This document shows, piece by piece, positions 48,228 to 60,244 of a DNA stretch of 64,000 nt (the stretch's first letter is position 1; each line of letters starts with the position of its first letter). The notes beneath the pieces were generated by a model, which was not told where the DNA came from, ran no database searches, and saw nothing but the letters and a program-made list of their open reading frames with translations. The DNA is taken from the NCBI GenBank assembly GCA_032622095.1, contig CP136061.1, positions 263,964,077-264,028,076 on the forward strand, written 5' to 3'. The stretch comes from Siphonodentalium dalli (Eukaryota; Mollusca; Scaphopoda; Gadilida; Siphonodentaliidae). Made by a program: the position numbers and the translations under genes.

Positions 48228-48896
48228 TTATAACAACCGCTTCAAACTGGTGTTAACTGACATTCTTGGAATACGTACTTCCTTTCTCCTTGCTAGGTAG
48301 TATTGATCAACTAGGACTCTTCACTTACGCCTTTACTGTTTAAATATTTGCTGTGATCTGTATTTTGTATGAAATTACAAATGTGACAGGAGCTTTATTG
48401 TCAGCAATGTGGCGAATCCACCACTGTGTAGAAATTCCGACACTCGCCTGAATGGCTGCATCGCTTTGCTGATATATATTGTGATTGACTGGCGCTGAGG
48501 TAATGCTTGCTGGTGGAAATGAAACTGTTTCGGACTATTTGTACTGCAAATCTGGTCCGAAAATGTGGTTTTAATCAGAATATGGGTAAATGTGCAAAAA
48601 TAAAAAAAGTCTGTAAACAGCATCGCCATTAAGAAGAACACGTATGGCAAAATATATCAAATGCAATCTTATAATCATTATTGATAGCTCTCCAATAACG
48701 AAATTTCGTGTGTTGAAATCATTGGTTTGTAAACACAGCTATTACAGTGATTGAAGTATTTTAGTCTCAATATGATTTACAGACTATTTTTCAATGCTTT
48801 GTCCTTTTTTCAAAAATGTATGCCATCATGTTTTGATTACACTTTATTAGACTTGTATCAGAAATTCCACTATTTACATTCATGTAACAATGGTTT
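48228..48896. repeat. Spacer including a dispersed repeat copy
   Basis: 48600-48815 matches 29700-29955 (TCCAATAACGAAATTTCG, TGTAAACACAGCTATTACAGTG, TATTTTAGTCTCAATATG). The rest is not recognised. Confidence 0.5.
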
Positions 48897-49128
48897 TGAC
48901 ATGCGAAAACTCATTACTGGAGTGTTATTAATAATGACATGCGAAAACTCATTACTGGAGTGTTATTAATAATGACATGCGAAAACTCATTACTGGAGTG
49001 TTATTAATAATGACATGCGAAAACTCATTACTGGAGTGTCATTAATAATGAGAATACGAAATCTCATTGCTGAAGTGTTATTCATAATGCGAAATCTCAT
49101 TACTGGAGTGTTATTAATAATGAAATAC
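48897..49128. repeat. 38-bp minisatellite
   Basis: About six copies of a unit with TGACATGCGAAAACTCATTA then CTGGAGTGTTATTAATAA. The first three are nearly identical; later ones decay. Confidence 0.9.
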
Positions 49129-49875
49129 GAATGAAGCCAATCAGAGTCAATATATTTGTTCGTGTATTTGTTGATGATAATTATTTTACAGACTTTTATG
49201 TTGTTTTGTATGAACCAATTAACGCAAAGTATAATCTTCAAGCATCAAACAAAAGAAGTAGTCATGTCCCCAACAGGGACGCACGTCACAATTGGATACG
49301 AGTGGCTCACCTCCCATTTTTAACAAACGTGTTCAATAGTTTGAACAGATTACACCTGACTGAACGTTAGCTGTAAATTTCTTAGCAAGAATAGGTTTCA
49401 AGTTTTTTAATAGATTGAATTACAAATTAGTAGTTAGTGTTAAATGTGATGGTTTTTCGATCTCAATTCGAATATTTTCCTATATTTGAAACCTTAGGTA
49501 TTGTGGCGGGGGCTGTGATGTTGGAACAGTCGGACACTTGGGTAGCTTAATGTCCCAGTGGTAAACTTATTCCAGCCCAAGAGGCGGGTTAGATAAATGG
49601 GTTGTCACGGATTTGGAAATTCGATGCTGTTCGGGGGGGGGGTGCAGTTGGGAATTCCATGCTGGGCACACAGCGGAAATCATCTAGCCAAGTCCTTGAG
49701 CTGCGAACCCTAGATGACATCTTATTAATATCGTAGTGTATGTGGAACAATAAGTGATACATGAACAACAAAAAACACCGTGTTTGAATGTTTTGAATAA
49801 ATTTATTTATTAATTTTTCGTCAACTGTTTACGTCAAAATATAGATCATATCCCCACTCCCAGGAGACTGAACTT
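49129..49875. other. No recognisable feature
   Basis: Unique-looking sequence with a G-run at 49635-49643. Small frames on both strands lack domains. Confidence 0.4.
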
Positions 49876-50150
49876 GTTATTCCACCCATACAGAGCCCCA
49901 GACAAACATGAGCAGACGACACTCTTATATATGCTTCTATATGTGTGTGGGCTCCCTGCAGGGTAATGGATGTTTTTTATTTTATGTCCTAAAAATTGTA
50001 AGAAACATTTATTTAAAACAAATGATAAAAAATTGTTATGCCAATGCATTCTCTTATATATGCGAGGCGACCTATGGTCGACTCGCATATATAAGAGAAT
50101 GCATTGGCACAGGGTAAAAAAATCCCGACTTATGACTGGATTTGATATCC
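49876..50150. mobile_element. Partial double-hairpin MITE
   Basis: Carries the central segment in inverted orientation relative to 18.4 kb (CCACCCATACAGAGCCCCAG, GGCTCCCTGCAGGGTAATGG), one hairpin (50040-50105) and the outer CACAGGGTAAAAAAATCCCG...TGGATTTGATAT end. The other half is missing. Confidence 0.85.
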
Positions 50151-50283
50151 GTTATTATATATCCTTGCGCGTTATTTTAACATAAGTGGCTGGTCAGCTT
50201 TAAGAACGTGTTATGTCTAACCTTTTGTTTCATTGTGGTCTGAGTTGTAACAAATTGGTACAAAACATAAAATAAACACAACT

Positions 50284-50386
50284 TAACTGTTCGTGAGATA
50301 CGACGATTATTTTCACGGGCCTCGTAAAAATAATCCCCCGTATCTCACTCGATGAGAGAACCCGTACGCTACTCATAACAGTTAAC
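50284..50386. mobile_element. Imperfect hairpin element
   Basis: TAACTGTTCGTGAGATACG...GATTATTTTCACGGGC pairs with CTCGTAAAAATAATC...CGTATCTCAC and, after a short insertion, CATAACAGTTA. Confidence 0.6.
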
Positions 50387-50404
50387 TATTAAACGATCAG
50401 ACCC

Positions 50405-50600
50405 TTATTCCATTCAATAAACCAATTCTATAATAATGATATGCAACGGCCATTGCATAACAGGAAATAGTTCCAGGTGTACCTAAATGTAATATTGTTG
50501 CACAAACGTGATTCGGAATCGGAGGAATGAAGAAGACTCGGTGCTGATGCTTGATATACATGTAGTTTGAAATGTATTATTATATTTGAAACGAATGTTT
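50405..50600 (+). repeat. Third copy of the Spec3-like gene's 3' flank
   Basis: TTCTATAATAATGATAT, CAACGGCCATTGCATAAC, GGAAATAGTTCCAGGTGTAC, GTTGCACAAACG and the later TGATATACATGTAGTTTGAAA align in order with 45250-45490, downstream of the duplicated exon tail. No coding part is included. Confidence 0.6.
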
Positions 50601-50604
50601 TGCC

Positions 50605-50784
50605 ATGTTCTCGGGGTTAAGTAGGTCGATTAATGCATTAAATTCGTACATGTTCTCGGGGTTAAGTAGGTCGATTAATGCATTAAATTCGTACATGTTC
50701 TCGGGGTTAAGTAGGTCGATTAATGCATTAAATTCGTACATGTTCTCGGGGTTAAGTAGGTCGATTAATGCATTAAATTCGTAC
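50605..50784. repeat. 45-bp minisatellite, 4 perfect copies
   Basis: Four identical 45-bp units starting ATGTTCTCGGGGTTAAGTAG. As 45 is a multiple of three and no stop falls in one frame per strand, both strands read as 15-residue repeats; this is an artefact of periodicity, not a gene. Confidence 0.95.
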
Positions 50785-50829
50785 ATGTTTTATGACTTTA
50801 AATGAATCAGAACGATCTATTCAATTGGT

Positions 50830-51250
50830 TGGAATCTACTTCTCTTGGGATCAAAATAAGCATACGGGTAGCATACCCGTATGCTTATTAATTTTTGGAA
50901 AAGTTGCCGCCATGTATGGTGCTTATTTGGGTCCGTGTGTTTATTTTAAGCGGGATTTTCAAGAAATGTATACTCTATGCCTATCAGCATTGCTGGATCC
51001 TTTAATCAGATCAGGAAAAGATATACAAACTTGTTGCTGGAAGTCTGTTTGGTAATTCCTATGACAACAAACAGTGCACAATATGAAAAATATTTATGGT
51101 TAACCTTATAGCATTTTAGATAGACTTCCTTCCATGCATGTTGTAAATTGCCACCCTGTACTCTTATTCCACCCGTACTCTTATTTGATTTAGCAGAAGT
51201 GTCCACCCTGTACTCTTATTCCGCACCGTATGCTTATTTGGACCCCAAGA
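50830..51250. mobile_element. Possible small TIR element
   Basis: CTTGGGATCAAAATAAGCAT...CGGG at about 50838 is inverted at about 51221 (CCGTATGCTTATTTGGACCCCAAG). A second inverted GGTAGCATACC palindrome lies at 50856-50890. ACCCTGTACTCTTATTCC is repeated inside near 51160-51215. Confidence 0.45.
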
Positions 51251-52640
51251 GTATCTATTCAAAGTGATCCGCACAAAAGGGTTAGGATCCATCATCATTT
51301 TGATTCTCGTATGGAAAATAAATTCGACATAAGCCGTCACCAATTGGTTGGTTTCATCAACATGTATTGATCACGTACATGTGTCAACACATGATCCGCT
51401 AGCACGATTCAACTACATAGTTTGTTTGGAGCAAGAACTCGAATCCATAGAATGATGTGTTACCATCAGTTTGTGAGAATGGCTTTGGTGGTTTTGTATG
51501 TTGCTCTAGTAACCTGTTAGCCCGGTCGACAGTACAGTAACCTTTGTAAATGTTAAGCACTCACAGAAGTTCACACGCAACCACATATACTTGGGGATAT
51601 TACATCTAAAATATAGCCGTTCTATGTCGTGGCATTAATAAAGCCTTCGTCACGGAACAGGAAGAGTCCATACGTGTTAGAGGAGATGGGACTTCTAACC
51701 ATAATGGTTGGTTAATTGGGGTTTATCGTCGTTTCAGCCGCTAGGCCATATCACGACGTTGTCAGGTTTTTTTTTATTATATGCGCTATTTACTAAAATA
51801 GATCGAGTGATCAATTCAAAATCGAACTGATTCCGATTCACATCGGCAATACAATTTCTGCACAACAGATAACTCAGAATACACATGCTTCAAATGTGCG
51901 TAATATATCAGATACCTTTATTTCAAATATACCAACTTACTTGCTTGTGTACTATTAGCAATGTGGCATTGCATTTTTGTCTCTTATTGACACAAAATCG
52001 TTATATGAACAGTGATTGGAGCATTAAAAGGCTCCAGATCCAATCTCAGAGCATTTAATTTTCAAAATGTTCCGGGGAGGCCCCCTGACCCCCCCCCCCC
52101 CCGTACTCACCATCAGGCCTTCGTGAGATACTACTCGCCTTGACATTTTGTATGAGAGCTACTCGCCACTCGCCTAGAATGATTTTAGTGTGAGCTCATC
52201 ATTGCTCACCAGTGATTTCCCACACGGAGAGGACTGGAACTGTGTTTATTTAATCAAATTGATGGTGTTTTTACTTTACACATGCACAAATTTTAACCTA
52301 TTGCTAATAAGGGACACATCTAACCTGTTACAGTGGGTAAGTTGACATTTATAACCATAAATATTTGAGTTTTTAAAGGTTTTGTTGGCATATTGTTCAT
52401 GTATGTGCTTTGTTTGTTTATGTGTTGTGGGTGTACTTAATCAGCGTTCTCTCAGTTCCGGGGCAGACACAATGAGAGACCGTTACTCCGCCAACAACAC
52501 ATTATTTAGTAGAATTTACAAGGTTTTCATCAAGTGTGGGGGTGGGTGTCCCAGACCTGGTTGGAAAAAACGTACGGTCCCGGGTGGGTGTCCCAGACCT
52601 GGGTGGAAAAAACTTACGCTCCAGGTGTACACTCGTAAAC
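51251..52640. other. No recognisable feature
   Basis: AT-rich DNA with a C-run at 52088-52102 and a small duplicated phrase (TGGGTGTCCCAGACCTGG) at 52545-52605. No gene recognised. Confidence 0.45.
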
Positions 52641-52649
52641 ATTTTGGTT

Positions 52650-53395
52650 TAAAAAAAAACCAAATTTGGTTTTGAACTTTGTCCCATATATGTAACCAAA
52701 TTAGGTTTTGATCAAAACCAAATACCAAGCGCCAACTAGTTTTGATAAAACCAAATTTGGTTTTGAACTTTTGTCCCATATATGTAACCAATTGGTTTTG
52801 ATCAATACCATATACCACAGTACCATGTGGTTTTGATCAAAACCAAATGGTATTGAGCACTTGATCAATATATGAAACCAATTTTGGTTTTGATAAAACC
52901 AAATGGTATTGAGCACTTGATCAATATATGAAACCAATTTTGGTTTTGATCAAAACCAAATGGTATTGAGCACTTGATCAATATATGAAACCAATTTTGG
53001 TTTTGATCAAAACCAAATGGTATTGAGGACTTGATCAATATATGAAACCAATTTTGGTTTTGATCAAAACCAAATGGTATTGAGCACTTGATCAATATAT
53101 GAAACCAATTTTGGTTTTGATCAAAACCAAATGGTATTGAGCACTTGATCAATATATGAAACCAATTTTGGTTTTGATCAAAACCAAATGGTATTGAGCA
53201 CTTGATCAATATATGAAACCAATTTTGGTTTTGATCAAAACCAAATGGTATTGAGCAATTGGTTTCATTCAAACCCAAATTAGTATTGAACTTTTGTCCC
53301 ATATATGTAACCAAATTAGGTTTTGATCAAAACCAAATACCAAGCGCCAACTGGTTTTGATCAAAACCCAAACTGGTTTTATATATGAAACCAAT
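52650..53395. repeat. 57-bp minisatellite with palindromic core
   Basis: Seven to eight near-identical 57-bp units (TATATG starts at 52868, 52925, 52982, 53039, 53096, 53153 and 53210), flanked by diverged units. Each has the perfect palindrome TTGGTTTTGATCAAAACCAA. One minus frame stays open for 149 codons with a 19-residue period, again an artefact of 57 being divisible by three. Confidence 0.95.
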
Positions 53396-53473
53396 TTTGG
53401 ATTTGACCAAAAAGTTCCTTTTTTGCACAATTTATTGATAAATGTGCCATACAACATACTTATGCAACCTTTA

Positions 53474-53560
53474 AGGGTACTCTACACTAAATCCACCCAT
53501 TTATTGTACCATATCCATACTCAACAAAATATATGCAACACCTGAATGAATTTGGTTTTC
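53474..53560 (+). repeat. Dispersed repeat, ACTCAACAGAATATATGCAA family
   Basis: ACACTAAATCCACCCATTTA, CATACTCAACAAAATATATG and CCTGAATGAATTTGG match 41405-41515 and 29041-29150. Confidence 0.6.
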
Positions 53561-53576
53561 CAAGTTCGACATGTAA

Positions 53577-53632
53577 AATTATAATGAAAATTAATTTATG
53601 ACCCAAGTCATAAATTGATTTTTATTATAATT
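53577..53632. repeat. Short perfect-type palindrome
   Basis: AATTATAATGAAAATTAATT and its inverted partner flank TATGACCCAAGTCATA. It could be a minimal hairpin MITE. Confidence 0.6.
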
Positions 53633-56306
53633 ACCAATCCATTGATATATTAAAGGGCTAATTATAAAAAGGCTTTAGGTAGTCTGAAACAGATGCCACC
53701 AGATTCCATTTCCAGTACAAAAATTCAGCTGATCACTTGCATGCTACAGGCTATCAAATTTCTATATTATGCCTTGCATACCCTCCCACAAACATACATG
53801 TACATGTATATGGGTTCTTTTTGCCAATTGGTCAAATCTTAAATTATACGAAAACCCATTATTTTTGATGGTTTCTACCATAATAATGTTGGTTGCCAAG
53901 TAAATAGAAAATAAACGGTGACCATGTAATTTTTTTGTTTACGGTTATCACTTATTTACTGTTTACACAGTCCTGAAATTATTATGTTAGAAACAATTGG
54001 TACACAAACAGTCAAGTGTTTCTCACATAATTTTGTGTGCATGCTGGCATAGAACTAAATTCCACAAGAGGCTGCAAGATGTGGCAAATTACATGTAAAA
54101 TTTCCTGAAATCACAAACCTCTGAGGACTATTCTACCATTTAAGTGCTGTCAGTAACCTTAAATTGAGGCATGTAATTTGCCTGCACATGGCATTCATGA
54201 ATCATATCATAAGCAACCAAAATTAATAGTCGAAGATGAAGTAAATTGTCCAAATGACATAATTGGTTGCATCAATGTTGAATGAAGTTTTAAGATAAAC
54301 ATCAATGAAGACACAGTGAGATTTTGAAAATTAAACTTTAATTCAAACATATCCAGCAGGAATAATTGTCATCCTAGCCATTCTTCCACAGCAGTGTATA
54401 TTCCTGATGTATGTGCACACCTCACCATTGCAACAATTGCAATGAATTAACACTTAATATATAGTTCATCACACCCTTCTTATATTGAACATTCCCAAGA
54501 ATGACAGCTCATCTGGTTTTACACCTGTCATGCAGTAGAAATTTAAAGATCAGCAAACTCCTTTATATTCGCATCTGATGAATATAGCAGCACTTGACAG
54601 CATAGCATGTTACTAACTTCCCACAGGCTGCACCACACTTGTATATTGTGGTGCAATATTTATGAATGAAAAGTTGACGAATAACATATTGTATCTGCAC
54701 AGATAACACACATGCCTCCTCTGTATGCTGTGCACATTCTGGTACTAAAGTTTCCAATGCCAGTGAACGAACATACTCTGAAAAGAAATGCATAAAATAC
54801 TATGTTTAGGAAAAGTCAGATTTAAAGACATATATTGCAGACTTATTTCATTGAATATTAAAAGCATTGTTAGGACATGGCAAAATATGCCCATGGCAAT
54901 TCCAACAAAAGGCCTTTAACTCTGGTGAAATTGACGTGCTGAACCAAAACTCAAACATTTTGTACATTAAAACACACACATTTCAAATTTCATTCAACTC
55001 AGTTGAGACTATCTAAAGTTATCATCTGACATCTGGAATCCAAAAGCGAACTAACAGACAGACATGCAGCATAATACATCCCCTTTTTTAAACAGGCATA
55101 TATGGGTGCATATAAACAATCAGTTAGTATCCAAACACTATCCCCACTGGAATAAGGTAGCAAAAACCTGAGATTAAGAACTAAAATTCCAACCATATCC
55201 ACTGTAGCATTTCCGAGAATACAACGGTTGAACCACGCACAAATGTAAACATTTACTACTTTATTCAGGGCACCTTATTGGGTATAAACATTACTGAAAT
55301 GATTGTCCCACTACTATTATACTAGTCACTGACTTTAATTGTTGTTTTCTGACTATTTGGATAAATTATTTTTGGCATGATTGTTTATTATTCCATCAGC
55401 AGGTCCGGGAACACCTCACTGGATTGTTTCACATCACTTTAATTTGTCTTTAAAAGCACATCAGGTTATTGGATATTTACCAGGCCATTTATAAGGCTAT
55501 CATGGCTATGGTTTATATAGTGTCATCAGTATTCTGTGAATTAAAGTGCAAAATGCAGTGATTATTCACCCCCCCCCCCCAATTGCCCGTTTTTTAAATC
55601 TCCAGTTACCCTTCACAGGTATTATTTTATTTAGTCTTATTCCATACCATGACACTTAGAAGTACACAATCTGCTAGATATTATTTGTTTGGACTCTTTT
55701 CCATAGGTAGGGAATTTAGACCTAAATTCAACAAACATACAACATAAGGCTTTTTGTTAAAGGTGCACAATCTGATATGATTGTCCCCGGATCATCCAGT
55801 TACAACATGAACAACAACGGAAATTACACCGAAAGCCAATAGTCATCCAACATTACTTTTCATAGCGTTATCTTCCGAAATTGATTTGTGATGACCTTGC
55901 GAGACCTCTCGATATCTTGTATATCTGCAATTTCTAGAAGAAGTCAGTGGAATGTTTGGTAGGCTGACAAATAATCGAGGTGGATACAATTAACAGATTT
56001 GATAACTCATAGCTTTGAGGGATAGGATCCTCAACTCAAATAAAATATCATTTAAATCCGAAGCTGAAGAAATAGTTATTTAGGGGGCGTCAAATCAGAT
56101 TATACATCTTCTAAGTGATGCGTATTTATATAAAAACTTACATGTACAGTTGTAAATTGAATACATCCAAGTTCCAACTTTGGTCCAGTGTATGTCTTCC
56201 AGTCAATTTACTTCCACAGCAAGACTTCTAGCTGACAGTCCTCTATAAAATATAACATACAGGTCTTATAAAATGATACCAACAAGCCTTGAAATAGTGT
56301 GTCTTT
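53633..56306. other. No gene recognised
   Basis: AT-rich DNA. 56027-56125 matches the dispersed repeat at 30760-31090. A C-run lies at 55570-55580. The small antisense frames at 54563-54793 and 54999-55202 have no recognisable domain. Confidence 0.4.
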
Positions 56307-56397
56307 GTGGGCTAGCATCACCCTCTGTGAACCTCCTTCTGCTGAGGTGTAAGCAGCATGAGCTCTCCAGAGGGTGCATTTGGTGATGCTAGCCCAC
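56307..56397. repeat. Inverted repeat GTGGGCTAGCATCACC
   Basis: GTGGGCTAGCATCACCCTCT at 56307 and the inverted GGTGATGCTAGCCCAC ending at 56397, with a further ACCCTCTG/CAGAGGGT pair inside. The phrase ACCATCACTAAACTCACCCTC follows at about 56408. Confidence 0.6.
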
Positions 56398-56889
56398 TGT
56401 GCGGGGTACCATCACTAAACTCACCCTCTGGGGACATCATTCTGCAAATGACAGGCACACCATTTCAAGGCATGGACATGCACTAGTATATAAAATGACA
56501 TGTACATCTATAGATTTACTTAAAATATCACATATTGTTCTGGATATAAATATTTTCAATGTACTGGCCACGACATATAGGATTTCAAACAAAGAAAACA
56601 TTATTGCAGGCATGTCATACATGTAGCATGGTTTGATGACAGGTGAAATACCCATCGTGGGTGGGGGTGTTAGTAATCACATTCTTCATGATTTCGGGGC
56701 GGGCGGCCTTCATTTAGGTTATAGTTTAGAAATAACATTTATCAAATTATGATAATTTCCTCAAGAAGATACTATTATATAGTATAGCATAATTATTATA
56801 TGAATGTGATATTATTCACAAAACACGCTTTGTGTCAGAGAATTGGCTGCATCCATTTCAGCTTCAGGGGAGTTTTCACACATGGAATA

Positions 56890-57235
56890 TGAATTACGCT
56901 TAAGCGTATTGACATTACGCTTAAGCATAACGACATTACGCTTAAGCGTAATGGCTTTACGCTTAAGTTTAATAGATGATGCTTTGAAAAACATAATGGA
57001 AATCTGAATTACGCTCATGCGTAATGTCTTAATGCATTACACTTAAGCGTAATTGGCTATTAAATGTGAATTTGAACTCCCATACAATATGGGACATGGT
57101 TTTAATATTTACTTCTTATTTGCACTTAAGCATAAATATGAAAATTATGATCTTTTCGTGCTTAAGCGTAAATTATTTGAGCAAAATAATTGCATTTACG
57201 CGTAAGTGATTTAAGCTTAAGCGCAAATAAGGAAT
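56890..57235. repeat. Cluster of ACGCTTAAGCGT palindromes
   Basis: About ten exact or near copies of the 12-mer ACGCTTAAGCGT, often inside ATTACGCTTAAGCGTAAT, spaced about 20 bp apart at 56895-56970 and more widely after. Non-coding. Confidence 0.85.
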
Positions 57236-58649
57236 AAATGTAAAAGTACATGCCATTCCATAAACATGACCTAAAGTTCTAAACCTGATAAATTACTGTG
57301 AACATGACCAATTTGAAACAGCATGACAAATTTTTATCAAATTTACTGAGAAATTTATTTTTCAACTTGAAGTCTTTTTGATGAATTTTTTTTATCTCTT
57401 ATCCATTGACAAAGGCATAATCTTATTTGTTGAGTTTGAAATGTTCTGTCACTTCTCTATCGTGTTGGTGCCCATATATGAGCTTTTGTGCTGATACAAA
57501 ATATGTGTGAAGATTTCGTGTAAAGTTGAAGTCGAAACCGAAAGCATCCTATAATTAAAAGTTTGTAGATACATACATGTCAAGATTCCCGAAGATAAGA
57601 TTGTCCGGCCACCAGGAAACATATCTGTGATCACCCATTGAACCAGTCTAAGTTATTTGCTGTGATTTTAACACTAGAATGTGTTTCAGTCGCTTCGAAA
57701 TAAAATGGCGACCTCCAATCTGGCCGTGTGCTCCACGGAAACAGTAACGATAACTCTTGAAGACTATCGGTCAAAACCAATATATGGTATTGAACATGTC
57801 CTCAAAACCAAGGGATTCAGATTTGGTTTTGATCAAAACCAAGGGAATCAGATTTGGTATTGATCAATACCAATAAAAACCGAATTTATTGTCAGTGTAG
57901 TGGGTCCCCAAAACTGAAAAACAAAAAATTTCCACCTTGTATCCGTAACTTTTTTCTTTGACCCACCCCCCTGTTTTAACACGGTATTTGGTTCCCAAAA
58001 CAATAGCCATATGCACGGCATGGAACCGAAAAGAGCGTTCCGTGCTAGTCTATTCCTGATTGGTAATAACAAAGCGCGTTTTTTCACTATTGTGCGATAA
58101 GTTGAAAACGGCTGCAAAATAGCGGTGATAATGAACATTATTTTTTAAAGAGCATATGAAGCCAGCATAACATTAATTCCTGCTCGCCAATTTACCCTTT
58201 TGAAGATTTAATAAAGCATTTATAGTTACAACTAATCGCCCGATTCTGGACATTCTTCCTAATAAGTGGGTTTCATAATACTCGGGTACATAGGAGCTGG
58301 TGAAATTTCATAAAAAGGCAGTATTACAATATTATTTTCAATATGTGTTAAGGCATTGACCTCATGTTACATTTCCGAGTTCTAATTACAACTAGAGGTG
58401 TGACTGTCCCAATGGGACTCCGGATACCCCCCCCCCTGTTTTAAAATACTAAGATGTTTCACATGTCAGTAAACATTTAGTTAAAATAATAAAATAACAG
58501 TTCCCATTGCAGGTGTACAACCATAACCCTAATCTTAAACCTATTGACCGAAAAATGTAGGAATAAAAGCTTGGACAATATTATGCATGTTGCGAAAAAA
58601 TTTCATGGTATCATTATTTGGATAAACGCTCGCATTCGCCTTAATATAA
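57236..58649. other. No gene recognised
   Basis: Contains isolated TTGGTTTTGATCAAAACCAA-like palindromes at 57818-57880, matching the core of the 57-bp minisatellite, and a C-run at 58428-58437. No coding exon recognised. Confidence 0.45.
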
Positions 58650-60244
58650 TCTTCTATATCTATATTTGCGAATGTCTGTCTGTCTGTGTTCTATAGAAAT
58701 TCACAGGGGACCATCTAGATGATGCCAAAGGGGTCTACTAGGAGTAGATTTTTACGAGAAAGATAATGGTCGGGGTTAGAATTTCCTAAAGTGACGCCGT
58801 TGTTGTCAGGGGCAGAAAAGGGGGAGGGGCAGAAAAAAAAATTGTCGCCGATTGCCACCAATCATATATATAATCATCCCCATAATATGAGAAATCTAAT
58901 GGCGTGGTTCAAATATGGCAAAAGTAGCACCGTTCGCGTCAAGGGTGCCCGGAAGGGGGGGGGGCAGATTTTCTTTCTGTCGCCGATTGCCACGAAACAT
59001 ACATATAATCATCCACATGATATGAAGAATCCAACGGTGTGGTTTAAATATGTCAAAAGTGGCGTCGTTTGAGTCAGGGATGAACGGAGGGGGAGAGGGG
59101 CACCAAAATTGATAAAACTAATTTTAGCGCCGATTTCCACCAAATTGATATATATTCTTCTTCATGATACAAGGAATCTAATTGTGCGATTTAACAACGT
59201 CAAATTGTTGTTTTTGGATGAGAGATTGGGAGGGGTGGGCACTAAATTTGATAATAAGTCGCCGATTGCCACCACATTTATACAAAATCACCCCCATGGT
59301 ATGAGGAGTCTAATGGTGTGGCTTTTATCTGTCAAATGTGGCCTCATTCGAGTCAGGGTTGCATTGAAAGGGACAGAGGCACCAAAATTGATGCACAATT
59401 TTTTTAGCTCCAATTTCCACCAAATTGATACACGTTCTTATCCATGATACGAGGAATCTAATCGTGATTTAAAGAGCCATAGTGGTGCTGTTTTGGTGTG
59501 AGAGATGGAGAGGGGAGGGATTGGCACCAAATTTGATAAAAAAAATTGTTTAGTCGCCGATTATCACCAAACTTATAAACAATAATCTCCATGATATCAG
59601 GAGTGTAATCGTGTGGGTTAAGGATGTCACAAGTGGGCCATTTGAGTCAGTTGTGCATAGAGATGAGAGGGACACAAAAACTTATATCGATATATTTAGT
59701 GCCGATTTCCACCAGATTGATACATATTCGTCTCCGTGATACGATGAATCTTATCGTGTGGTTTAGATACACCAAATTGATGCCCTATGGGTGAGAGCTA
59801 TGGGGACCTTACATTTGATACGAATTTGTATATTCGCCAATTTTCACCAATTTCTTATATATGCACCTCTAATCTCTAATGAGTCTTAGTGTGTGCAGCT
59901 TGAGTCCGAAATAGGGACGGGAAGGTCACCAAAACTGGTACAAAATAGTTTTAGTACCAATTACCTTCAAATTCAGACACGTTCTTCTCAAATGATACAA
60001 GAAATAAAATTGTGCTGTCTGTCTGTCTTTTTGTCTGTCTGTGTGAGTTCTATATATAACTTCACGCGGTACAATGGAGATGGCACCAAGGCGTCTAAGA
60101 GGGGTAACTTTTTACAAGGACGATGAGGGTGAGGGTTAAAATTTTCTAAAATGACGCTGTTGGTGGGTGCGAAATTAAAAAGATATGGTGAAATATTTTT
60201 GTCGCTGATTTCCACCAAACGAATATATAATCACCTTCGCAATA
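58650..60244 (+). repeat. ~140-bp tandem array
   Basis: About ten diverged units, each with TCGCCGATTGCCACCAAA or a variant, a CCATGATATGAGGAATCTAAT-like block and GTCGTTTGAGTCAGGG followed by a G-rich tract. Two units carry a longer leader beginning TGTCTGTCTGTCTGT and TTCTATA (58675 and 60010). The array resumes at 63730 after an inserted element. Confidence 0.8.

Noticed and set aside
50580-50805. Open frames on both strands with 15-residue repeats
   Set aside because: They come from four perfect 45-bp tandem copies; both strands being open is a result of periodicity.
52860-53265. Possible CRISPR-like array
   Set aside because: Repeats are contiguous with no variable spacers, and the surrounding DNA is clearly animal.
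52865-53314. 149-codon minus-strand frame with a 19-residue repeat
   Set aside because: The 57-bp repeat unit is divisible by three and happens to lack a stop in this frame. There is no start context, conserved domain or flanking exon.
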